The position numbers and the translations under genes were made by a program. Shown piece after piece: positions 52,897 to 62,247 of a stretch of 64,000 nucleotides of DNA. This DNA comes from Paenibacillus puerhi (GTDB taxonomy: Bacteria > Bacillota > Bacilli > Paenibacillales > NBRC-103111). Under the pieces are notes generated by a model. That model was given only the letters and a program-made list of their open reading frames with translations, searched no databases and was not told the origin of the DNA. The stretch lies in contig NZ_WUWM01000017.1 of assembly GCF_009846885.1 (NCBI RefSeq), forward strand, positions 62,001 to 126,000. Direction: 5' to 3'. Within the stretch, counting starts at the first letter, position 1. The number at the start of each line of letters is the position of its first letter.

Positions 52897-55629
52897 TCAT
52901 ACCTCCTTAATCAAATCACAATCCAAAGCATAGTTTTCCTGCATAACTTTTTTAATTTTTTCGTCAGGTAAGGCTTCATCCCATGTATGCGGCCAATTTA
53001 TTTCACTTCCCCGCCTCCTTAAATCGTAATTATCAACTTGTTTAGCGGCTTCTATAAGAGCAATTGCTAAAGAATCAATATCAGGAGGGACAGCAATAAT
53101 ATTTTCGGATATATTTTTAAAATATTCTTGGTTCTTGATACCATAGGTGTTTGTAACAACTATAAGTCCAGCAGAGGCCATCTCAATTGGAAGTAAACTC
53201 GGGTGTGGCGAATCCATTAATGCAAATCCTAAATCATGTTGAGGAAGAATGTTTTTATAATTTGCTATATCAAATTTTCCAATGTGATTTATTTTAATCC
53301 CACTGGGTAGAATTTGTTCCGCTACATCTCCGCCAATTGCAATAACTTCCCATTCATCTCTAGATAATCCCTTCAACTCAAATGCCCTATCAATAGCAAG
53401 TGTACCTATTGGGTACAAATTTCTAGCGTTCTGAGGTTGTGGTCGTCCATAAAACAGTAATTTCTTCTTGTCCTTACGTTTTTCAATGTTTTTTATATTA
53501 AAATTTAAAACAGGATTATTAAAATAATTGCCTTTATTATTATCCGATAAATATCCATTTTCTACAAAGTAACGTTGTAATATGTCCGTAGAAAAGAAAG
53601 GAATGTAATTTAAACTATAACTATGCTCTGCTAAAACGCGATATCCTCCATGTTCATAGAATACAGGTTCATAGTCTTGGGCAAGATAGATAAATTTCTC
53701 ATATTTCGTTTTCTTTACCGCCTCCTCCGCCAAGTGAGCAGTCCACCACGAAGTAGCAATGAAAATATCATTTTGCGTTATTGCTATTTCTTGACGATTT
53801 GAAAAGCACGATTGAAACTCTATTTTTGACATAAACTCCTTTAGCGTTTCATCGTGATTAATAATCTTTGATAAATCATCTGGATTAATTTCCATCTGGT
53901 CGGTCACTAGTACTCTGACGTTATGACCTAACTTGTATAATTTTTTCGCAAAATTGTACATGCCTATGTATCCACCAAAAAAATTCTTAGGGTCAACACT
54001 AGACAATAGGAGGTTTATACGTGCATTATTATTTTCATCTACAACAAAGTTTCTACCCGAAAATTTCCTTCTATACTCTAGAATTGATGGATCTATGATA
54101 GAAACTGGAACATTTTGTGGCATGTCATTTTTGTTTGAAGATTCAATAATTTGTCTATTTTTAATCAGCTTAAACAATGGTTTCCGGAGTGGTATGACTA
54201 CAGAACGAACGATTTTATTAATAATATTTGATAGAATCAATGATATTTCTAGATTATTAAGAGTCTCACCTTGCTTTATAACCTTTCTATGGATTCTACA
54301 AAGCCCATACAAGCTTAATGGTCTATTTAATAGTGCTATATAAAATTTATCAATATCTCGAATTTTAGCTGTTTCAATCAAAGTTACAATGTGTTTTGCA
54401 CTAAGATGTTTAAATTCATAACCCATCATAGATGACTTAATAATATTCGAAATTAAAAACTTTAGTTTGCGCTTAATTTTTCTGATTTTGGGTAAATCCT
54501 GCAACGTATTTCTTTGAGCTTCAGATAATTCTATTTCTTTCAATACAAGAGTAGCAGATTTTTTCCCAAAATCCGTATGGCCAATTACATTTAAGTCACT
54601 CTGCATATAGTTATATAATGGTCTGTCCACATAGCGAATACCGCCTTTTGCAGCGGCAAGAATTGCAATCCATTGGTCATGAAAAACATTGCCATACCTT
54701 GGTGGAAACGGTAGAATACTATTCAAAAGATCTCTTCTAAATACAGAAGCCGCACCAGTAACTGTATTGGCAATAGATAACAAGTCAATATCTTTGGACT
54801 CATAATAATTTTTTCGATTAGACCAATAAGTATTTGAAATGATTTCCCCCGATTCTTTGACGATTCGCATATCACAGTAAACCAACTGACAATTTTCCTT
54901 AAATTCATTTAGTGTCTCAGAAATTTTATCAGGAAACCATTCATCATCTTGATCAGATAAAGCAATAAAGTCAACATCAGCCGGAACCAATTCCAAACAC
55001 CGTTCAAAGTTATGATAAAACCCCAAATTTTTGGAATTCTCATAATAATAAAACCTTGGATCTCTACCAATAATTTTCTTTATTAATCTCTTTTTTTCAT
55101 CAGTAGAACAATCATCATTAACTATACATATCCAATTATCATAAGATTGATTAATAATACTGTCAATTTGTCTCTGAAACTGGAACTCTTCAGGATTATA
55201 CGTAGCCATACAAATAGCCACAAGAGCCTTATCTTTTGTTATACTCTCAGGGTATTTAATGATAGATTCGTCATTATTATACACTTCAAGCTTTATTGTC
55301 CCTTGAGGGAACTTACACTCCTTTCCATCACTCAAAACAAACACGAGTTCTACAGTTCTTTCATGCATCTCTTTAGCTTGCTCGATAATAACAGGGATGC
55401 TAAATCCGGAAAAAAGGGAGAATAACTTAGTATCCTTTGTTGAATAATTCCTTGCTACATCCGGCCTAAATATTTCAATATCAATTGCTTCAAATCTTTG
55501 TTCACCAACTAATGCGTATATTTTTTTTATTCGCTTTTCTCCGAAAGCCCAACCTTCCAATAAATATCTATTACTATTTTTTATCTTTAACAAAGAAGGA
55601 AGCTGTTTTTCTATGTTAAATATGATCAT
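52897..55629 (-). CDS. Two-domain glycosyltransferase (GT2 plus GT4 WsaF-like)
   Basis: A 910-residue protein with two transferase modules. Residues 1-~115 are a beta-rich start. Residues ~128-370 are a GT2 domain (LVAICMATYNPEEFQFQRQ, IVNDDCSTDEKK, LSDQDDEWFPDK, HDQWIAILAAAKGG). A helical bridge follows. Residues ~535-905 are a GT4-type retaining domain (INLLLSSVDPKNFFGGYIGMYNF, IFIATSWWTAHLAEEA, KKLLFYGRPQPQNARNL, GFALMDSPHPSLLPIEMASAG), like WsaF, a rhamnan polymerising rhamnosyltransferase of Geobacillus S-layer glycan. It could make an alternating linkage. Codon use is clearly AT-rich, unlike the flanking genes. Confidence 0.85.
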   Translation of the reverse strand: MIIFNIEKQLPSLLKIKNSNRYLLEGWAFGEKRIKKIYALVGEQRFEAIDIEIFRPDVARNYSTKDTKLFSLFSGFSIPVIIEQAKEMHERTVELVFVLSDGKECKFPQGTIKLEVYNNDESIIKYPESITKDKALVAICMATYNPEEFQFQRQIDSIINQSYDNWICIVNDDCSTDEKKRLIKKIIGRDPRFYYYENSKNLGFYHNFERCLELVPADVDFIALSDQDDEWFPDKISETLNEFKENCQLVYCDMRIVKESGEIISNTYWSNRKNYYESKDIDLLSIANTVTGAASVFRRDLLNSILPFPPRYGNVFHDQWIAILAAAKGGIRYVDRPLYNYMQSDLNVIGHTDFGKKSATLVLKEIELSEAQRNTLQDLPKIRKIKRKLKFLISNIIKSSMMGYEFKHLSAKHIVTLIETAKIRDIDKFYIALLNRPLSLYGLCRIHRKVIKQGETLNNLEISLILSNIINKIVRSVVIPLRKPLFKLIKNRQIIESSNKNDMPQNVPVSIIDPSILEYRRKFSGRNFVVDENNNARINLLLSSVDPKNFFGGYIGMYNFAKKLYKLGHNVRVLVTDQMEINPDDLSKIINHDETLKEFMSKIEFQSCFSNRQEIAITQNDIFIATSWWTAHLAEEAVKKTKYEKFIYLAQDYEPVFYEHGGYRVLAEHSYSLNYIPFFSTDILQRYFVENGYLSDNNKGNYFNNPVLNFNIKNIEKRKDKKKLLFYGRPQPQNARNLYPIGTLAIDRAFELKGLSRDEWEVIAIGGDVAEQILPSGIKINHIGKFDIANYKNILPQHDLGFALMDSPHPSLLPIEMASAGLIVVTNTYGIKNQEYFKNISENIIAVPPDIDSLAIALIEAAKQVDNYDLRRRGSEINWPHTWDEALPDEKIKKVMQENYALDCDLIKEV

Positions 55630-55656
55630 ATTTATATTCAGTCCTTTAAAAAAGTA

Positions 55657-57387
55657 TTATAGTCTAAAGATGCGTCTTAACCATCTCAATGGAGCCGTAA
55701 TGCGCCATGAAATTGATGAGGTTATTTCATTATAAATTCCCTGCTGTTGTTGAAGCTTAACAACCAAACTATCTCTCTCTGAAGATAATTTCTGCAATTC
55801 TAGTATATTATTTTTGCTTTCATTTATCACATTTATCAGTTCATTTTCGAGTCTATTTATTTCGTTTTCTTTTCCGCTAATTTTAATGCTATAGTCTAGA
55901 TGGAGGTTTTTAATTTCAGATTCTTTATTCCTTACTAAAGAAATCGTATTCTCTAATTCTGTTTCAAGTTGAGTAACGTGCAAGGTTCTATTTTCAAGTT
56001 CTACTGCAAGTTGAGGGACATGTAAATTTACACGTTCGAGTTCTTCAACAAGTTGAGAAACATGTAAATTTACACGTTCAAGTTCTTCAACAAGTTGAAG
56101 AACTTGTTGCTCCCTATTTGTAAGCTCATTTCTTAAGAAAACAGAGTTTTTATTTAATTCTTCAACGATGGTTAGATTTTCTTCATATTTAACTCTTAAT
56201 TTAGATATCTCGTCGAATTTCTTTTTATAGTCACCATATAAATAATTAGCATTTTCTGTAGACAATTGCTTCTCAATTTTCAACTCTATTTTAACTAAAA
56301 TATTATTGAGATCAGACGGTATATCCTTTATATAAATCTGTGCATCTTCACTTGCTAACAAAAGAATCCCTTCAGGACGGCGGAATACGATAATATCCCT
56401 AAAATCCCCCTCCTCCACCCAGTGGTGGTCTCTTAAATCTAGAAATAATTCTCCTGTCCCATTATTTAATAACTGCATTTTATTTATATATACGAATGCA
56501 GGGATATTTATTGGATCAAATCTAACTTTTCGCTGAGAACCTACGGGAATAACAAACTCAAAACTTTGATAGTCTAAAGTTTGCCTTAATGGAACTTTAA
56601 GAGACTCTGACTCACTGTATCCATCTTTCCCCTCCCAAAAAAACTGCAAAAACTCGGAATGATTATAATCACATTCTTTTGCCTCTGTCTTATACCATCT
56701 TTCAAAGTCCTCTTCAGTCCCTTTCTTAGTTACAGTGATATATTGATAGACATGGCCATCTTCATTATTTTTCAAATAAACTTGAATAGGCTCAGGGAAC
56801 GTTGCATAATTCTGATTAAATTCAGTTTGTTCAGGTGTCAAAAAAGTTGTCAACCATCTTATCGGATATAACTTCGCAGACCTGAACATCTCAATAATAC
56901 TATTTTTTGTAAAAAAGTGCACATGGGTATCATCGAGCAAACCTAACGACTGATAATTAAATCTCCCTTGCATGAGTTCCATAATAATTGCATTATGGCC
57001 TATATTGGGAATAGATGTTATAATTGTCCCTTCCTTATTCAGTAAACTTGTTGCTTCCTTTAGAACATCGATTGGCTTTCTTAGATGCTCTAGAACGTCA
57101 GCAAAAACTATATGATCAAAAATTATATTCTCAAAAGAATTTTTCCATTTCATTTCATCTAAATCAGCTACAACCATAATTTCGCAAAATTCACTTGCAA
57201 TTTCTGCAGAAGCCGCATCAATTTCTACACAATAAACCTTACAATTTAGTTCTTCTTTTAAATAACGAGTCATGTAACCCGTAGCAGGGCCGAACTCCAA
57301 TACTGTAGAACCAGGCTCAATATTTTTTATAATTAAAGAAACAGAATTTTGTGATGTTAAATTGATTTCATTATTATATTTCAGCAA
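55657..57387 (-). CDS. Methyltransferase with coiled-coil tail (WbdD-like layout)
   Basis: A 576-residue protein. Residues 1-~200 are a class I SAM methyltransferase (STVLEFGPATGYMTRYL, VEID, DHIVFADVLEHLRKP, ITSIPNIGHNAIIM). Residues ~225-385 hold a beta-rich segment. Residues ~390-555 are a long coiled coil containing four 14-residue repeats built on QLxxELExxxLHV. The C-terminus SISWRITAPLRWLRRIF is an amphipathic motif often ending glycan enzymes. The layout recalls WbdD, which caps O-antigen and whose coiled coil measures chain length; no kinase domain is seen here. TTG start at 57387 after AGAGG. Confidence 0.8.
   Translation of the reverse strand: MLKYNNEINLTSQNSVSLIIKNIEPGSTVLEFGPATGYMTRYLKEELNCKVYCVEIDAASAEIASEFCEIMVVADLDEMKWKNSFENIIFDHIVFADVLEHLRKPIDVLKEATSLLNKEGTIITSIPNIGHNAIIMELMQGRFNYQSLGLLDDTHVHFFTKNSIIEMFRSAKLYPIRWLTTFLTPEQTEFNQNYATFPEPIQVYLKNNEDGHVYQYITVTKKGTEEDFERWYKTEAKECDYNHSEFLQFFWEGKDGYSESESLKVPLRQTLDYQSFEFVIPVGSQRKVRFDPINIPAFVYINKMQLLNNGTGELFLDLRDHHWVEEGDFRDIIVFRRPEGILLLASEDAQIYIKDIPSDLNNILVKIELKIEKQLSTENANYLYGDYKKKFDEISKLRVKYEENLTIVEELNKNSVFLRNELTNREQQVLQLVEELERVNLHVSQLVEELERVNLHVPQLAVELENRTLHVTQLETELENTISLVRNKESEIKNLHLDYSIKISGKENEINRLENELINVINESKNNILELQKLSSERDSLVVKLQQQQGIYNEITSSISWRITAPLRWLRRIFRL
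56018..56101 (-). repeat. 42-bp tandem repeats in the coiled-coil region
   Basis: ACATGTAAATTTACACGTTC occurs at 56018 and exactly 42 bases later at 56060, with the intervening sequence also repeated; diverged copies continue on the left. Each unit encodes 14 residues (two heptads), so unit number changes coiled-coil length without breaking the frame. Confidence 0.85.
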
Positions 57388-57393
57388 TTGTGG

Positions 57394-58596
57394 TTACCTC
57401 TCGTTCTTCCAATGATGCTTTAAGTAAGTTATACCCTCACCTATATAATCACCGGAGGTAATTCTGAAAGAATCCTCTCTATATCTATAATCTAATTTGA
57501 CAACTGCAGAGCTATCAAAAAAACCAACATCTAGTAAATATGTTCCTGGAAAAAGATTCACTTCATCGTAAGCCAACTTTATTTGATAATTCCCGGGACT
57601 AGATGGCAATTCAATGCTGTCTAACTTAGTATTTAAACCACATACATAGGTGTTTTGCTTGTCATATAGCGCCACCCCTGCCACTATACCTTCCATTTTG
57701 TTATGAATAGTATAATCAATAACAACTGAAAATCTTTCCGTAAATCCAAAAGTATTTTTTTCATTTCCACTCACATCTACATATGAAACATTATTTATAG
57801 TGAGTATATCTGTTTTTGGTTGATGTGATATCAAGTTAGGTGAATCCTCAGGGGAAGTTAATTTCATATAATCTTGATATTCTTCCGTCACCATATTAAC
57901 GTTGCCTCTAAGATTGATTTGTCCATTCATCATCCAAATTGCCTCATCACAAAAATTTCGTATCATGAAGGAATCATGGCTACAAAATAAAATAGTTTTC
58001 CCCTGCTTTTTAAAGGATTTCATCTTATCTATACATTTCAGTTGAAACTGCATGTCTCCCACCGCCAAAGCTTCATCTATAATTAAAATATCGGGGTCAA
58101 CATTTATTGCGCAAGCAAACGCTAAGCGGACGACCATTCCTGATGAATAAGTTTTTGTCGGCTGGTCTATAAATTCACCAATCTCTGCAAATTCTTCTAT
58201 TTGTGGCATCCTTGCTTTAATTTCTTCTGCGGTTAATCCCATAATAGCACCATTCATAATAATGTTCTCACGACCAGTAAACTCAGGATTAAACCCGCTT
58301 CCTAATTCTAATAATGCCGCCACTCTGCCTTTTACCTGAACTCTACCACTTGTTATCGATAAAGTTCCAGCTATAGCTTGTAAAATAGTACTTTTCCCTG
58401 AACCATTTTTCCCAATTATCCCCACCGTCTGACCTGCTTTTACTGTAAAACTCACGTTTTTCAAGGCCCAGAACTCTTTATAAAACTGCCTTTTCCCTCT
58501 AAATATCCCTTGCTTTAGACGATCGATTGGTTTTTCATACATTAAAAAAGATTTACTTAAGTTTTCTACTACAATTGAGGCATTATTAGAGGACAT
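57394..58596 (-). CDS. Polysaccharide ABC exporter ATPase with C-terminal glycan-recognition domain (Wzt)
   Basis: A 400-residue protein. Residues 1-~240 are the ATPase: Walker A GIIGKNGSGKST (~60), Wzt-type LELGSGFNPEFTGRENI, signature YSSGMVVRLAFA, Walker B ILIIDEALAVGD. Residues ~255-400 are an immunoglobulin-like beta sandwich (FSVVIDYTIHNKMEGIVAGVALYDKQ, LPSSPGNYQIKLAYDEVNLFPGTY), as in Wzt of E. coli O9a, where it binds the finished chain end. ATG 58596 lies inside the wzm 3' end (11-base overlap) after AAGGTGGG. Confidence 0.93.
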   Translation of the reverse strand: MSSNNASIVVENLSKSFLMYEKPIDRLKQGIFRGKRQFYKEFWALKNVSFTVKAGQTVGIIGKNGSGKSTILQAIAGTLSITSGRVQVKGRVAALLELGSGFNPEFTGRENIIMNGAIMGLTAEEIKARMPQIEEFAEIGEFIDQPTKTYSSGMVVRLAFACAINVDPDILIIDEALAVGDMQFQLKCIDKMKSFKKQGKTILFCSHDSFMIRNFCDEAIWMMNGQINLRGNVNMVTEEYQDYMKLTSPEDSPNLISHQPKTDILTINNVSYVDVSGNEKNTFGFTERFSVVIDYTIHNKMEGIVAGVALYDKQNTYVCGLNTKLDSIELPSSPGNYQIKLAYDEVNLFPGTYLLDVGFFDSSAVVKLDYRYREDSFRITSGDYIGEGITYLKHHWKNER

Positions 58597-59401
58597 CCGC
58601 AAATCCCACCTTTGTTTTTTGAAACCAAGCATATCCACATACAAAGATAATCACGCTAATCAACGTTCCGGTTAATAAATATTGCCAATTGGGAAGTTCT
58701 CCCCATATCATTATTTTTCGCATATTTTCAATTACATAGCTCAGTGGATTAAAATTCAACAAAAACCGAAAACTCTCGGGGATCGCTGTAGGTGGATAAA
58801 ATATAGGACTTAATAACATGAGCGCTTGCATAAGGATTACCAATAATTGCCCCATATCTCTTATAAAAACACCTAAGGATGCCAAGAACCAGCTGAGTCC
58901 AGCAGTTACAATTATCAAAGGCATAAGTACTATTGGAGTGAAAATAATAGTCCAATTTAAAACTCCCAAAAAAAAGTACAAGCCAACTATTAATATGATG
59001 TAACTAATCAACGCATTAAAAAGTGAGGCCAGCACCGAAACTACAGGCAAAACTTCAAGTGGAAATACTACTTTCTTTACATAATTTACATTCTGGGTGA
59101 TAAGTGTGGGAGATTTAGTAAGAACTTCTGAAAAAACATTAAATGTGGTCAATCCACAAAATAATACCATAGCAAACTCTACTTTATTATTAACCCCACT
59201 ACTCCAACGTGACTGGAAAATTTCACTAAATACAAAAGTGTAAACAGACAACATCAATAGAGGATAAAGATATGACCAAATAACTCCAAGATAGGTACCT
59301 TTATAACGACTTGTAATTTCACGTTTAGCTAGTTGATTAATCAAAACCCTATTTGAAAATAAGCCAAAAAGAATCTTTAAGGGATTAACAATTTCAGACA
59401 T
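58586..59401 (-). CDS. Polysaccharide ABC exporter permease (Wzm)
   Basis: A 271-residue ABC-2 type permease with about six membrane helices. Family features: REITSRYKGTYLGVIWSYLYPLLMLSVYTFVF near the start, GLTTFNVFSEVLTKSP and NFNPLSYVIENMRKIMIWGELPNW near the end. Pairs with the adjacent Wzt to flip the lipid-linked glycan outwards. Start ATG 59401 follows GAAAGGAA; an upstream in-frame ATG is less likely. First gene of the leftward array. Confidence 0.92.
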   Translation of the reverse strand: MSEIVNPLKILFGLFSNRVLINQLAKREITSRYKGTYLGVIWSYLYPLLMLSVYTFVFSEIFQSRWSSGVNNKVEFAMVLFCGLTTFNVFSEVLTKSPTLITQNVNYVKKVVFPLEVLPVVSVLASLFNALISYIILIVGLYFFLGVLNWTIIFTPIVLMPLIIVTAGLSWFLASLGVFIRDMGQLLVILMQALMLLSPIFYPPTAIPESFRFLLNFNPLSYVIENMRKIMIWGELPNWQYLLTGTLISVIIFVCGYAWFQKTKVGFADVL

Positions 59402-59510
59402 CAAATTTATTCCTTTCGAGTATAAGATTAAATTATTCAATACAATGGCAATTCTTCTACTCATCTCTGAGGCTATTCACATAATTATTTATTCTCTCAA
59501 ACTAAATCAT

Positions 59511-59539
59511 TTGGCTCCCCCCACCAAATATGATAAAAT
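59511..59539 (+). promoter_or_regulatory. Promoter of the O-oligosaccharyltransferase-like gene
   Basis: TTGGCT and TAAAAT are 17 bases apart, a good SigA-type -35/-10 pair, about 45 bases before the ribosome binding site AAGGAG of the gene at 59591. Confidence 0.65.
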
Positions 59540-59590
59540 TTCATCGTAATGCCCCGCCATTTTTACCATAAATAGATAAGGAGATTAACC

Positions 59591-62083
59591 ATGAGCACCA
59601 AAAAGCCGCAATACGGCTATACCAGCGGGAACAAGAAACCGCCCGTTGCCGCAACCTCAACAAGTGAAAACTCCATCCTTATGTGGATCATTCTTGGCCT
59701 GATCAGCTTGTTTCTATTTTGGGCCCCGTTTCAGAAGGGCTTGTTTAACGGAAACTATTCGAGCTTTGAAGGGCCGATTTATTCCTCACTAGTATGGACG
59801 TGCGTAACCGTCATTTTGTTTTCGATATTTCTATTTTACCATTGGAAAATGAAAACTGCATCCGATCTTATGACAATCGCAATCTGGTTAATGCCGGTAG
59901 TCTACCTGCTGTCGACGATCGGGGCCGCCTCTTCAACGCTTGCCTTTAACATGTTCTACATCCAGATCATCTATGTCGCATTCTTCCTGCTGGCGTATTA
60001 TATAGCAGGCGAAAAGATCGGGCTGTCGGTGCTCAAGGTTGTGTTCATCGCCTCATCTTATTTAATAGTCGCATTCGGGCTGCTGAATTGGCTTGGTCAG
60101 AGGGAAGGCATATTCAGCCTGGTCAAGTGGTTCGCCTCGAATATGGGTATACTCAACTATTACGAGCATGCCGTCATGGAGGATTCCAACGGACCGCGAT
60201 TAACATCGGTATTCCAATATGCCAACACCTATGCAGGCTATCTAATTGCTATTCTACTGTGTGCCGTGCATTTTGTCATTACTTCCAAACGTTGGTATAC
60301 GATTGCCTTGCATGCGCTGTTCATCGTGCCTATTATTATTTCATTTTTCGTTACTCTGTCGCGGGGCGCGTTGGTCGTTCTGCCGATTGTTGTCCTGCTG
60401 GTCCTTCCCTTCTTGAAAATGTACAAGCAAGTGACGTATCTGCTGCATCTGCTGATTGCCTTTATTTTATCCTTCACCATTCTAACACAAGTGTCGAATG
60501 CAGGGGTGCAATTGTTTAGGGGATACGATGCCAAACTTGCCCAAAGCGGCTGGACCAGCCTGTTGATCGCGACCGCGATCTACACGGCGCTAGCTGTTGC
60601 GATCCAGTTATGGGTGCAGCCTTGGCTGAAGAGAGCTCTGGACAAGCTGCAGCAGCGGCGTTTCTCTCAGATCGGTCTTCCGATCATTGCTATTGTCGTC
60701 GGTACTCTTGCCGTTGTGCTTCTGTTCACGGATACCGGTGTGACCAAGGCATTGCCTGACAATATCCGCACTCGGATCGAGAACATCAACTTCCAGCAGC
60801 ACAGCGTTCTCGAACGCGGTACGTTTTACATGGACGCGTTAAAGCTGTTCTCCGACCATCCGGTGATGGGAGCCGGGGGCGGCGCCTGGGCAGCCATGTA
60901 TGAGAAATACCAGAATAACCCTTATACAAGCCGCCAAGCGCATAGCTTCTACCTGCAATACATGGGAGAAACCGGCTTGATCGGAACACTCATTTTTGCA
61001 CTTATCCTTATTGGCGTCTTGTATATCTATATTCGCAACTATGTCAGGCAGGACGAAGAGGGACGCGAGGAACGCTTTATGTTCTACATCGCCGCGATAG
61101 CCCTACTCGTTCACAGCGCACTGGATTTTAACCTGAGCTATGTCTATCTCGGAGTGGTCGTGTTCCTTTGCTTGGGAGCTATGATCTCCAATGACACTAT
61201 CAAACTAAAGACAGCATGGCTCCAAAAGACCATTACTTACAAATGGATCTATCCTTCGGCACTTGCCCTGATAGCGGTCATTATGTTCTTCACCTCGGTA
61301 CAGCTAGTCAATGCCCATCGCAATTACCGGGAAACGAACCATATGCTGTCCAACGGGGTTACCGACTTTAATCAAATTATTGCGCCGTTGAACCAAGCCC
61401 TGGAAACCCGGCCGACCCAACCGGAGTATGTGCAGCAGAAAGCTGCAATTCTGTTCCAGGTGTACGACCAGACTCAGGATGAGAAGTTCTACAACGAAGC
61501 GGTTGAGATTATCGATGCAGCCAGAGAGAAGAATCCTTATGATTTTGGCTTAACCTTCCAACGCATCCAAAGCTATTTGGTGAAGGAGAACACGCAGGCC
61601 GCTCTGGACCTGGCAACGGCGGAAATTTCTAATTTCCGTTGGAAAGTAGTGCTGTACCAAACGGCTATCGATCTGAATACGCGTCTGGGGCTCCAGGCAT
61701 TCGACGAAAAGGATCAAGCGACTCAGGATAAATACTGGGCGCAAGCGCTCCAGATCTACTCGCAATTCGATGCACTGAAGCAGACGCTGGCCAATCTCCC
61801 TAAAGAGCAGGCACAGGGCAACGCGTTCTCTGTGACACCTCAGATGGGCCTCTCCCTAGGAGAAATCTATTTCCTGCAAGGGAAGTACGATCAAGCGGAA
61901 GCTATGCTGAGACTTGGATTATCCGATAACTTCAAAGAGGTGTTCCCGCGTCAGCTGGCGAGATGGTATCTGGCCGCTCTCCAGAAGCAGGGCAAGAATG
62001 ATCAAGCCCTCTACGATAAGCTGATTGCTGCCGATGCGAACGAGAAGAATGAAATCCAGCAATTACTGAGTCTCAAGCCGTAG
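59591..62083 (+). CDS. Wzy_C O-antigen ligase / O-oligosaccharyltransferase-like protein with TPR tail
   Basis: An 830-residue protein. About 11-13 membrane helices cover residues ~30-560. The Wzy_C/WaaL region lies at ~245-480, with the extracellular loop around LERGTFYMDALKLFSDHPVMGAGGGAW and the conserved histidine in RQAHSFYLQYMGETG (~455). After the last helix (~555-575) a helical TPR-like tail runs to 830 (LETRPTQPEYVQQKAAILFQ, LGEIYFLQGKYDQAEAML). Homologues in Paenibacillus alvei (WsfB) move the finished glycan to S-layer protein. Divergent from the export genes with its own promoter; GC-rich unlike them. Confidence 0.87.
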   Translation: MSTKKPQYGYTSGNKKPPVAATSTSENSILMWIILGLISLFLFWAPFQKGLFNGNYSSFEGPIYSSLVWTCVTVILFSIFLFYHWKMKTASDLMTIAIWLMPVVYLLSTIGAASSTLAFNMFYIQIIYVAFFLLAYYIAGEKIGLSVLKVVFIASSYLIVAFGLLNWLGQREGIFSLVKWFASNMGILNYYEHAVMEDSNGPRLTSVFQYANTYAGYLIAILLCAVHFVITSKRWYTIALHALFIVPIIISFFVTLSRGALVVLPIVVLLVLPFLKMYKQVTYLLHLLIAFILSFTILTQVSNAGVQLFRGYDAKLAQSGWTSLLIATAIYTALAVAIQLWVQPWLKRALDKLQQRRFSQIGLPIIAIVVGTLAVVLLFTDTGVTKALPDNIRTRIENINFQQHSVLERGTFYMDALKLFSDHPVMGAGGGAWAAMYEKYQNNPYTSRQAHSFYLQYMGETGLIGTLIFALILIGVLYIYIRNYVRQDEEGREERFMFYIAAIALLVHSALDFNLSYVYLGVVVFLCLGAMISNDTIKLKTAWLQKTITYKWIYPSALALIAVIMFFTSVQLVNAHRNYRETNHMLSNGVTDFNQIIAPLNQALETRPTQPEYVQQKAAILFQVYDQTQDEKFYNEAVEIIDAAREKNPYDFGLTFQRIQSYLVKENTQAALDLATAEISNFRWKVVLYQTAIDLNTRLGLQAFDEKDQATQDKYWAQALQIYSQFDALKQTLANLPKEQAQGNAFSVTPQMGLSLGEIYFLQGKYDQAEAMLRLGLSDNFKEVFPRQLARWYLAALQKQGKNDQALYDKLIAADANEKNEIQQLLSLKP

Positions 62084-62113
62084 AAAAAAAAGACGATGCA
62101 GCGACACAAAAAC

Positions 62114-62150
62114 GCCCCTGCTTCTCCATCAGGAGAAGGCAGGGGCTTTT
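62114..62150 (+). terminator. Terminator after the ligase gene
   Basis: GCCCCTGCTTCTCC pairs with GGAGAAGGCAGGGGC (one bulge, 4-base loop) and is followed by TTTT. Confidence 0.88.
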
Positions 62151-62247
62151 ACGTCTCATCAGAGCTAAAGACTGATTACAGCGTGCTGCCAAATAATAGC
62201 TTCTAAGCGTTACTTTCCACGCGATTACAGTCCGCCTGTACGTGAGA

